DNA from: Gammaproteobacteria bacterium
Lineage (GTDB): Bacteria; Pseudomonadota; Gammaproteobacteria; Pseudomonadales; Azotimanducaceae
NCBI GenBank assembly: GCA_030425195.1
Contig: JAUIAV010000015.1
Span: forward strand, 1-64,000
DNA: 64,000 nt
Direction of reading: 5' to 3'
The position numbers and the translations under genes were made by a program. Of the stretch, positions 27,582 through 34,791 are shown piece by piece. The notes under the pieces were generated by a model. It was given only the letters and a program-made list of their open reading frames with translations, was not told the DNA's origin and ran no database searches. Each line of letters opens with the position of its first letter. The stretch's first letter is position 1.

Positions 27582-28253
27582 ATGGGGGACAGAATTCAGA
27601 TCCGTTCACAGGATGGTTTCGCGCTCGGCGCGTACGCGGCGGAGCCGGAAGGGGCACCCAAGGGTGCCGTTGTCGTCATCCAGGAGATTTTCGGCGTCAA
27701 CGCGCACATCCGCAGCGTGGTCGACGGCTACGCGGAGGCCGGATACTACGCCGTTGCGCCGCAGATCTTCGATCGCGTGGAGCGGGACATCGAGCTCGGG
27801 TACGAGGAAGCGGACATGGGTGCCGGGATCGAGATCGCTTTTCAGAAGCTCGACCGGGCGCTGGCGCTGCAGGACATTCAGGCGGCCATAGAAACTGCCT
27901 CCGTGCACGGCAAGGTCGGCGTGGTCGGCTACTGCTTCGGCGGGCTGCTCACCTGGCTGGCAGCCTGTGAACTCGATGGCGTAGCTGCCGCGTCGTCCTA
28001 CTATGGCGGCGGCGTGGCCGGTGAGGTGGACCGCACGGCCCGCTGCCCGGTCATGATGCACTTCGGCGAGCTGGACGCACACATACCCATGAGCGACGTG
28101 GAAAAAGTCCGGGCCGCGCAGCCTGACGTGGATGTCTTTGTTTACGCCGCAGATCACGGTTTCAACTGCGATCACCGGGGAAGCTACGACCAGGCCGCGG
28201 CGGAGCTCGCCCGCTCGCGCACGCTCGAGCACTTCGAGCGGCACCTCGCCTGA
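27582..28253 (+). CDS. dienelactone hydrolase family protein
   Basis: The 223-residue alpha/beta hydrolase has the dienelactone hydrolase set Glu35 (VVIQEIFGV), Cys118 (GYCFGG), Asp165 (GELDAHIP) and His192 (DHGFNC). The family opens dienelactones from chlorocatechol breakdown, but many members act on other esters, and no aromatic pathway is nearby. AAGGAG at 27570-27575 decides the ATG 27582; the frame is open upstream into the Pho-box region, which is not coding. Confidence 0.88.
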   Translation: MGDRIQIRSQDGFALGAYAAEPEGAPKGAVVVIQEIFGVNAHIRSVVDGYAEAGYYAVAPQIFDRVERDIELGYEEADMGAGIEIAFQKLDRALALQDIQAAIETASVHGKVGVVGYCFGGLLTWLAACELDGVAAASSYYGGGVAGEVDRTARCPVMMHFGELDAHIPMSDVEKVRAAQPDVDVFVYAADHGFNCDHRGSYDQAAAELARSRTLEHFERHLA

Positions 28254-28840
28254 GCTGTCGCAGCCGGACCCGATTCCCGGAAAGGCCCGGATTGTCTGGA
28301 CCTTCCCGGGGGTTCCCGCTTGACTTCCAAGAGTCGTTTGTTGATCCTTCGCCCACTAATAAAGGGGCGGGGCATTCAATACGGGATCTGATGTTTTCAT
28401 CGGATCTTCGAAGCCCGCAGAAAGTCTGCTTCCGGGAGGGAATGCGCGTATTTCATCGGTTTCCGAGGAATCCTCATGTGGATCTCTGTGCAGATTCACA
28501 TGAGGGGTCATGCGGTGAATCCGTGAGAGGCGTATGCCGGAAGCGAGACAGAAGTTCGGGGCGATGCATGACATCGCGACCGTTGATAACGAGAGTATTT
28601 TGAGATTCCCGCAGAGAACGGGGTGTGGCGCGCATGCGTCCGGCTTCGCTGACCGATCCATCGTCAGCGGCTCGGGCGTCCTGGGTGGGGCAGCATGTTC
28701 AGATTGCGGGGGCTTGGAAACCGGGTACCCGAATCAGGTACCACTTAAAAAAGAAGGGTGCGGATAACGGCGGAGAAGCCCGGGCGTCTCGACTCGAGTG
28801 AGCCAATCTGACAGTACTAATCAATCCCGTAGGAAGTCGT
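28254..28840. other. 587-bp intergenic region upstream of the TonB operon
   Basis: No gene is supported here. The region holds a GC-rich imperfect inverted repeat just after the hydrolase (about 28277-28320), the long hairpin at 28472-28505, a pair of GGTACC palindromes at about 28724-28742, and near the end a TACTAAT (about 28816-28822) that could serve as a -10 for the operon starting at 28841. It is an unusually long leader for such a compact window and could contain a small RNA or a regulatory 5' leader. Confidence 0.6.
28472..28505 (+). other. 14-bp hairpin with 6-nt loop
   Basis: CCTCATGTG and CACATGAGG form nine outer pairs, then a G-T (G-U in RNA) pair, then ATCT/AGAT, around the loop CTGTGC. 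The symmetry is nearly perfect over 34 nt. No T-run follows on either strand, so it is not a standard terminator; a regulatory RNA stem or a protein-binding palindrome are possibilities. Confidence 0.65.
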
Positions 28841-29617
28841 ATGAATAAACAACGGAACAGGTTTGTAGCGGCGCTGCTTTTGTCAGCGTCGGCAGTGCTT
28901 GCGGGCACGGCCTCGGCTGCAACGTTGAATGACATTTTCGCTGTGGCGGAGGAGCTGAACACGCAGGCCCGACAGTCCCAGTCGAAAATCGATGCACTCA
29001 CGGAGGAGACCCGTCAGCTGCTCGCCGAGTACAAGACGGTTCTCAAAGAGATCCAGGGGTTGAGGGTCTACAACCGGCAGCTCGAGAAGCAGATTGCCAG
29101 TCAGGAGTCGGAGATGGAGCAGCTGTCGGCTTCCATCGACGAGGTGACGGTGATCGAACGCCAGATCACGCCGCTGATGCTGCGGATGATCGACGGCCTC
29201 GAGCAGTTCGTGTCGCTGGATCTGCCGTTCCTCAACTCTGAACGCGCGAACCGGCTCGAGACGCTGCGCGAGATGATGGACCGGGCGGACGTGGCGGTGA
29301 GTGAGAAGCTGTCCCAGATCCTGCGGGCCTACCAGATCGAGAACGAATACGGCCGGACCATTTCCGCCTATCCCGACACCATCAACGTCGCCGGTACGGA
29401 CAGGAAGGTGGACGTGCTTCAGGTGGGCCGGATCTCCCTGATGTATCAGACGCCGGACGGTGAAGAGACCGGGCGCTACAACCCCGACAGCCGTCAGTGG
29501 GAACAGGTGGACGACCTCTACAAGACACCGGTTCAGAACGGTATCCGCATGGCCCGCCAGCAGATGTCCTACGATCTGCTGATTCTGCCGGTATCCGGTC
29601 CGGAGAACGCACAATGA
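28841..29617 (+). CDS. DUF3450 family periplasmic protein of a TonB operon
   Basis: The 258-residue product has a signal peptide (MNKQRNRFVAALLLSASAVL, cleavage near ASA-A) and a long coiled coil (about 30-105: LNTQARQSQSKIDALTEETRQ and on). DUF3450 proteins are found beside TtpC/ExbB/ExbD/TonB genes in marine gammaproteobacteria and are thought to assist the TonB complex, though the exact role is unknown. The stop overlaps the next gene's ATG by four bases. Confidence 0.87.
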   Translation: MNKQRNRFVAALLLSASAVLAGTASAATLNDIFAVAEELNTQARQSQSKIDALTEETRQLLAEYKTVLKEIQGLRVYNRQLEKQIASQESEMEQLSASIDEVTVIERQITPLMLRMIDGLEQFVSLDLPFLNSERANRLETLREMMDRADVAVSEKLSQILRAYQIENEYGRTISAYPDTINVAGTDRKVDVLQVGRISLMYQTPDGEETGRYNPDSRQWEQVDDLYKTPVQNGIRMARQQMSYDLLILPVSGPENAQ

Positions 29618-31116
29618 GAAGTACCAAGATGATCGAGAAGACATTCCTTCGTGGTGCCCTGATCGGGCTGCTGCTCACGTTCGCTGGAGCGGCGTCCGCC
29701 GAGGAAGCCGCCGCAGCTGCGGAACCGACACCGGCTGACGATCTGCAGGTCAACGAGGCCGATACCCTGGATCAGCTTCTGGACAACGTCCGTGAGCGGC
29801 GGGTCGTGGAGTCCCAGTCGCATCGCCAGCGCGAGCAGCGGTTTGCCCAGGACAAGGCCAATCAGGCCCGCATGCTGCAGGAAGCTGAGGCCGAGCGCCG
29901 CCGGGAAGAGCAGCGATCCGACCAGCTGGAAACGGCTTTCGACGAGAACGAGCTGCGCATCGGCGATCTGCAGGAACAGCTCGACCGCCGTCTGGGGTCC
30001 CTGAAGGAACTCTTCGGTGTCCTGCAGCAGGTGGCGGGGGATACCCGGGGCCTGCTGGAAGGCTCCATCATCACGGCACAGTATCCGGGCCGCGGGGAGT
30101 GGCTCGGCGAGTTCGCCAAGAAGATGGGCAGCTCTTCGCAGCTGGCCACCATCGAAGAGATGGAGACCCTGTGGTTCGAGCTCCAGCGTGAGATGACGGA
30201 AACCGGCAGAGTGGTGCGGTTCCCCGGCACGGTCACCATGCTCAATGGTGAGACGGTCGACACCGACATCATCCGTGTCGGCGCCTACGCGCTGGTCGCC
30301 AATGGCGAGTACGTGAACTTCGAGCCCGGCGATGAAGGCACCATGGTCGAACTGGCCCGCCAGCCCTCGGCCCGGTTCGTCAGCACCGCGGAGGACATTC
30401 AGGAGGCTTCGGCCGGCGACGTCGTGGGCTTCGGTATTGATCCCACCCGCGGTTCTCTGCTGGCGCTGCTGATTCAGGCAGCCACCTGGGGCGATCGGAT
30501 CGGCTCTCCCTTCGGTGGTATCTCCAAAGGCGAATGCTGGCTGCCGTTCTGTGACGGACAGGGCGGGACGCCCGGATCCGTCATCATCCTGGTAGGTATC
30601 GTCGGCGTGCTGCTCGCGATCGAGCGGATGATCACCCTGTCGCTGATGGGCGCCAAGGTGTCCGCGCAGCGCAAGTCCGATACGGCGAGCGAAGACAACC
30701 CGCTGGGACGGGTACTCAAGGTGTACGACGACAACAGAGAAGTGGACGTCGAAACCCTGGAGCTCAAGCTCGGTGAGGCGATGCTGGGCGAGCAGCCGAA
30801 GATAACAAGGAACATCACGTTGATTCAGGTGATTTCCGTCGTCGCACCGCTGCTGGGTCTGCTCGGAACGGTAATCGGTATGATCACGACCTTCCAGGCG
30901 ATCACCCTGTTCGGTGCAGGCGATCCGAAGACCATGGCCGGCGGTATCTCGCAGGCACTGGTCACCACGGTGCTGGGTCTGGTCGTGGCTATTCCGACCA
31001 CGCTGCTGCACTCCATCGTGGCGTCGCAGAGCCGTTCGCTGATCCACGTGATCGAAGAGCAGAGTGCCGGCATCATCGCCGAGCACGCGGAGAATTCCGG
31101 CCAGGCACTGGGGTGA
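29614..31116 (+). CDS. TtpC-like MotA/TolQ/ExbB proton channel protein with periplasmic extension
   Basis: A 500-residue protein: signal-like N-terminus (FLRGALIGLLLTFAGAASA), periplasmic coiled coil (about 45-130, many E/R/Q heptads), a further folded region, and a C-terminal TolQ/ExbB domain with membrane segments (VIILVGIVGVLLAIERM; PLLGLLGTVIGMITTFQAI; SQALVTTVLGLVVAIPTTLL). This is the architecture of TtpC, an accessory part of certain TonB2 systems in Vibrio. Start ATG 29614 overlaps the DUF3450 stop. Confidence 0.88.
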   Translation: MRSTKMIEKTFLRGALIGLLLTFAGAASAEEAAAAAEPTPADDLQVNEADTLDQLLDNVRERRVVESQSHRQREQRFAQDKANQARMLQEAEAERRREEQRSDQLETAFDENELRIGDLQEQLDRRLGSLKELFGVLQQVAGDTRGLLEGSIITAQYPGRGEWLGEFAKKMGSSSQLATIEEMETLWFELQREMTETGRVVRFPGTVTMLNGETVDTDIIRVGAYALVANGEYVNFEPGDEGTMVELARQPSARFVSTAEDIQEASAGDVVGFGIDPTRGSLLALLIQAATWGDRIGSPFGGISKGECWLPFCDGQGGTPGSVIILVGIVGVLLAIERMITLSLMGAKVSAQRKSDTASEDNPLGRVLKVYDDNREVDVETLELKLGEAMLGEQPKITRNITLIQVISVVAPLLGLLGTVIGMITTFQAITLFGAGDPKTMAGGISQALVTTVLGLVVAIPTTLLHSIVASQSRSLIHVIEEQSAGIIAEHAENSGQALG

Positions 31117-31124
31117 TTTGAACG

Positions 31125-31643
31125 ATGTTCTATGATGCTTATCTGGCGATCATTCAGTTCATCGAACTGGGCGGCAATGTGCTCTATCTCATTGCCGCCG
31201 TCACCTTCCTCATGTGGACGCTCATCTTCGAGCGGTTCTGGTACTTCCGCGCGGAACACAAGAATGTGATCCGGGAGGCCACGGAGAAGTGGGAAGGGCG
31301 TTCTGAACGCCGTTCCTGGTCGGCGCACGCGATCCGCGAAGGGCTGATTTCCGACGCCGCCGATCGAATCACCGGCAGTCTTCCGCTGATCCAGACCTGC
31401 GTGATGCTGTGTCCGCTGCTCGGTCTGCTCGGCACGGTGACGGGTATGATCACCGTGTTCGATGCCATGGCGACCATGGGCGGTAACGCCCGTTCCATGG
31501 CTTCCGGTGTTTCCCAGGCGACCATTCCGACCATGTCGGGCATGATCGCGTCGCTGTCAGGCGTTCTGGGAAGTACCTTGATCAAGCGAAGGGTGGACAC
31601 GGAAGTGGGGCTGTTCGAAGATCATCTGACCTTCGACCACTGA
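31125..31643 (+). CDS. exbB: ExbB-like MotA/TolQ/ExbB proton channel protein, short form
   Basis: The 172-residue protein has three membrane segments and the conserved ExbB core LLGLLGTVTGMITVFDAMATMG with downstream VSQATIPTMSGMIASLSGV. It pairs with ExbD to use the proton gradient to drive TonB. Eight bases separate it from the TtpC-like gene; ExbD follows after ten. Confidence 0.92.
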   Translation: MFYDAYLAIIQFIELGGNVLYLIAAVTFLMWTLIFERFWYFRAEHKNVIREATEKWEGRSERRSWSAHAIREGLISDAADRITGSLPLIQTCVMLCPLLGLLGTVTGMITVFDAMATMGGNARSMASGVSQATIPTMSGMIASLSGVLGSTLIKRRVDTEVGLFEDHLTFDH

Positions 31644-31653
31644 AGGAGGGCTA

Positions 31654-32061
31654 ATGGCTCGTCAACAGAGAAATTTCTCCCGTTCGGACGAAGAATCCGA
31701 CATCAACCTGACGCCCATGCTGGACGTGGTGTTCATCATGTTGATCTTCTTCATCGTTACCGCGACCTTCATCAAGCAGGCGGGTATCGAGGTGATCCGG
31801 CCCGAAGCGTTGACGGCGGTGCAGAAACCGACCGTGAGCGTTCTGGTGGCCATCGGCGAGAACGGCGATATCTGGATCGACAAGCAGAAGGTGGATGCCG
31901 CGGCCGTACGGGCCCATATCGAGCGTCTGCATTCGGAGAACCCGAAAGGGGGTCTCGTTGTCCAAGCAGATAGAGGTGCAAAGTCCGAAAAGCTCATGGC
32001 CGTCCTGGCAGCCGCTCGGGCCGCCGGCCTGACGGAAGTCGCGATAGCGACGGATACCTAG
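31654..32061 (+). CDS. exbD: ExbD/TolR family biopolymer transporter
   Basis: The 135-residue protein has a cytoplasmic N-terminus with the DINLTPMLDVVFIMLIFFIV segment, in which the single Asp inside the membrane helix is the proton-carrying residue, then a periplasmic domain. A GGAGGG site precedes the ATG. Confidence 0.94.
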   Translation: MARQQRNFSRSDEESDINLTPMLDVVFIMLIFFIVTATFIKQAGIEVIRPEALTAVQKPTVSVLVAIGENGDIWIDKQKVDAAAVRAHIERLHSENPKGGLVVQADRGAKSEKLMAVLAAARAAGLTEVAIATDT

Positions 32062-32072
32062 GAGGATAGGGC

Positions 32073-32675
32073 ATGGTAGTCAGATACGCGTTCGGGGTGG
32101 TGCTCGGTCTCGTCACCACCTTCGTGCTCTTCATGATCATGCAGTCCGTGATCAAGAGTGACCGGAATCCGTTCACCGATGGTTTCGACGGCAAGATCGT
32201 CGACATCGTGCGGCTGGACGAAGACCAGGAAATCGAAGTCAAGAAACGTAAGCCGCCCAAGCCGCCGCCACCCGACGAGCCGCCGCCCGACATGCCGAAG
32301 CCCGACTTCGACAACAGCGCGGTTTCTCAGGGCGTGGACATCGGCGCCGTGGACGTCAACGTGGATCTGAACGTAGGCGGAGTCGGCGGCTTCAGCTCCG
32401 ATGGCGAGTATCTGCCCATCGTCAAAGTGGCCCCCGTCTATCCCAGGCGCGCACAGACCCGGGGTATCGAGGGTTACGTGCTGCTCGAGTTCATCGTCAC
32501 CAAGACCGGTGCGGTTGCCAATCCGGTGGTGATCGAGGCGTCGCCTCCAGGCATTTTCGACCGGGCGGCCATCAACGCGGCGCTCAAGTTCAAGTACAAG
32601 CCGAAGGTCGTGGATGGCGAGCCCATCGACGTGGCCGGTGTGCGCAACCGGATCACCTTCGAGCTGGCGGAATAG
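32073..32675 (+). CDS. tonB: energy transducer TonB
   Basis: The 200-residue protein has one N-terminal membrane segment, a short proline-rich stretch (KPPKPPPPDEPPPDMPKPD) and a C-terminal TonB domain with YPRRAQTRGIEGYVLLEF and FKYKPKVVDGEPID. The linker is short, as in TonB2-type proteins. It passes energy to outer-membrane receptors such as the one starting at 63062. Confidence 0.94.
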   Translation: MVVRYAFGVVLGLVTTFVLFMIMQSVIKSDRNPFTDGFDGKIVDIVRLDEDQEIEVKKRKPPKPPPPDEPPPDMPKPDFDNSAVSQGVDIGAVDVNVDLNVGGVGGFSSDGEYLPIVKVAPVYPRRAQTRGIEGYVLLEFIVTKTGAVANPVVIEASPPGIFDRAAINAALKFKYKPKVVDGEPIDVAGVRNRITFELAE

Positions 32676-32689
32676 AGAGAGTCTGACAC

Positions 32690-34030
32690 ATGAAAGCTGT
32701 ATTCATTCGGGCGGTCGCGGCGCTGGCGCTGATCGGCTTCATGCCGTTCGCCGCCGAGTTCGGTGTTACCGGTTTCCAGGCGGCAGCCGAGGAATCCGAT
32801 GAGAAGCCCCAGAAAACCCGCCGCGTGCCCACCATGAGCGAGACCACGTTCAAACGGCTCGGTGAAGCTCAGGCCTTCATCGACGAGAAGGACTTCGACA
32901 GCGCCAAGGCGGTACTCGACCGGATGCTCGAGCGTTCCCGGAACCTCAACGGCAATGAGATCGGTCAGGTATACAACATGCTGGGTTTCATCTACTTCTC
33001 CCAGGAGAGATACGATGAGGCGCTCAATGCCTACCGGCAGGTGATCGCGCAGGGCGAGGACATCCCCGAAGGCCTGGAAACCACCACCCTGTACACGCTG
33101 GCGCAACTCAGCTTCGTGGCGGACCGCTATCAGGATGCCCTGGATTACATGGAGACCTGGATCAGCAAGGCCAGCAATCCGGGTGCGGATCCGCACATCT
33201 TCATGGGGCAGGTCTACTACCAGATGAAGAACTTCCCGGCCGCGGTTGAGCAGATTGAAACCGGTATCCGGATCGCCAAGGAGCGGGATCTCACCATCAA
33301 GGAGAACTGGTGGGCGCTCCTGAACTACCTGTATTACGAGCAGGAGAACTGGCCGAAAGTGCTCGAGATTCTCGAGATTCTGGTGCGCGACTTTCCGAAG
33401 CGCGACTACTGGATCCGCCTGGCCGGTATCCACGGGCAGCAGGGCAATGAAAAAGAGCAGGTCTGGGCCATGCAGGGCGCCTATACCGCCGGATTCCTGG
33501 AACAGGAACGGGATCTCATGAACTTTGCCGGCCTGCTGATGCAGGAGCAGGTGCCGTACCGTGCGGCCATGGTCCTCGAAACAGGCTTCGAGGAAGAGAA
33601 GATCGAGCGGACGGCGAAGAATCTGCAGGGTCTGGGTCAGGCCTGGCAGCTGGCCCAGGAAGCGGACAAAGCCATCCCGGTCTTCGAGGAAGCCGGCAGA
33701 AAATCTGACGACGGCAGGATCTACGAACGGCTGGCCCAGCTCTATCTGGACGTGGACAAGTTCGCGGAATGCGTAGAAGCATCGGAAAATGCGCTGAACA
33801 AAGGCGGGCTCCGTTCGCGGCAGCAGGTCTACATCGTCAGAGGCATGTGCGAGTTCAACAAAGACCAGAGCGTCGTGGCCAATCTGAACAGGGCACGCCA
33901 GTCATTCGTCAATTGCCGGACGGAATCCCGGAATGAGAAAGACGAAAGCAACGAGCGTGTGTGCCAGCAGTGGATCACCTACATCGACCGTGAGACGCAG
34001 CGCCTGGAACAGCTGGAAGCGGCCATCTGA
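32690..34030 (+). CDS. TPR-repeat protein of the TonB operon
   Basis: A 446-residue secreted or periplasmic protein: signal peptide (MKAVFIRAVAALALIGFMPF) followed by tetratricopeptide-like helical repeats (AQAFIDEKDFDSAKAVLDRM, YNMLGFIYFSQERYDEALNAY and others, about 55-420). Genes of this type close DUF3450/TtpC operons in other gammaproteobacteria. A strong terminator follows. Exact function unknown. Confidence 0.88.
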   Translation: MKAVFIRAVAALALIGFMPFAAEFGVTGFQAAAEESDEKPQKTRRVPTMSETTFKRLGEAQAFIDEKDFDSAKAVLDRMLERSRNLNGNEIGQVYNMLGFIYFSQERYDEALNAYRQVIAQGEDIPEGLETTTLYTLAQLSFVADRYQDALDYMETWISKASNPGADPHIFMGQVYYQMKNFPAAVEQIETGIRIAKERDLTIKENWWALLNYLYYEQENWPKVLEILEILVRDFPKRDYWIRLAGIHGQQGNEKEQVWAMQGAYTAGFLEQERDLMNFAGLLMQEQVPYRAAMVLETGFEEEKIERTAKNLQGLGQAWQLAQEADKAIPVFEEAGRKSDDGRIYERLAQLYLDVDKFAECVEASENALNKGGLRSRQQVYIVRGMCEFNKDQSVVANLNRARQSFVNCRTESRNEKDESNERVCQQWITYIDRETQRLEQLEAAI

Positions 34031-34067
34031 TCCACGTCAGCGCCTGTCGCGCATGAACTGAAAAACA

Positions 34068-34097
34068 GCCCCTGCCCAGTCAGGGGCTTTTCTTTTG
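34068..34097 (+). terminator. intrinsic terminator of the TonB operon
   Basis: GCCCCTG (34068-34074) pairs with CAGGGGC (34081-34087) around CCCAGT, followed by TTTTCTTTTG, and preceded by an A-run. Canonical Rho-independent terminator, 38 bp after the TPR gene and before ribE. Confidence 0.93.
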
Positions 34098-34128
34098 TAG
34101 CCTTCCCGCTTTGGTTTAGCATTGCAGC

Positions 34129-34782
34129 ATGTTCACAGGCATCGTTCAGGGCTATTGCCCCGTCATCCGGATTGAAGCGGCGGCGAATCTGAAACGCCTC
34201 GCAGTCCGTCTCGGCGATCTCGGAACCGGAGTAGAAACCGGTGCGTCCGTGGCCGTCAACGGCACCTGCCTGACCGTCACGGGCGAGGAGCCCGGCGGCG
34301 TGATCACCTTCGATGTGATTCAGGAGACGCTGAATCTGACCAACCTGAATGCGCTTGACGTCGGCGACCATGTCAATGTCGAACGCTCCTTCCGGGTCGG
34401 CGACGAGGTGGGCGGGCACATCCTGTCGGGCCATGTGGCGGCGACCGTGGACCTGGTCCGGATCGAGCAGGCGGACAATCTCCGGACGCTCCATTTCAGC
34501 GTGCCGTCCCAGTGGATGAAGTTCCTGCACCATAAGGGGTTCGTCGCTCTGGATGGCGCCAGCCTGACGATTGCCGGTGTGGATCCGGCTGCGAACGAGA
34601 TCAGCGTCTCCCTCATTCCGGAGACCATCGAGCGGACGACGCTGGGCAGAGTTTCGACCGGTGACCGGGTGAACCTGGAAATCGACGCCCAGACTCAGGC
34701 CATCGTAGAAACCGTGGAGCGGATGATGAATACGCCGGAGATGGTGGCGCGCATGTCGGTGCACGCAGGCACCCGGGACTGA
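34129..34782 (+). CDS. ribE: riboflavin synthase, alpha subunit
   Basis: The last enzyme of riboflavin synthesis, converting two 6,7-dimethyl-8-ribityllumazine molecules to riboflavin and a pyrimidine. The 217-residue protein has two lumazine-binding repeats, each beginning with an MFTGIV / VGGHILSGH-type segment, and the NGTCLTV and LIPETIERTTLG motifs. It matches the E. coli enzyme (RibC, 213 residues) closely. No other rib genes are adjacent. Confidence 0.95.
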   Translation: MFTGIVQGYCPVIRIEAAANLKRLAVRLGDLGTGVETGASVAVNGTCLTVTGEEPGGVITFDVIQETLNLTNLNALDVGDHVNVERSFRVGDEVGGHILSGHVAATVDLVRIEQADNLRTLHFSVPSQWMKFLHHKGFVALDGASLTIAGVDPAANEISVSLIPETIERTTLGRVSTGDRVNLEIDAQTQAIVETVERMMNTPEMVARMSVHAGTRD

Positions 34783-34791
34783 GGAAGCTCC

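Noticed and set aside
27582-28253. chlorocatechol pathway role for the dienelactone hydrolase
   Set aside because: No ring-cleavage, muconate or maleylacetate genes are nearby; family membership alone does not support it.
28720-28760. terminator formed by the GGTACC palindromes
   Set aside because: The A-run that follows on the plus strand is on the wrong side for termination in either direction.
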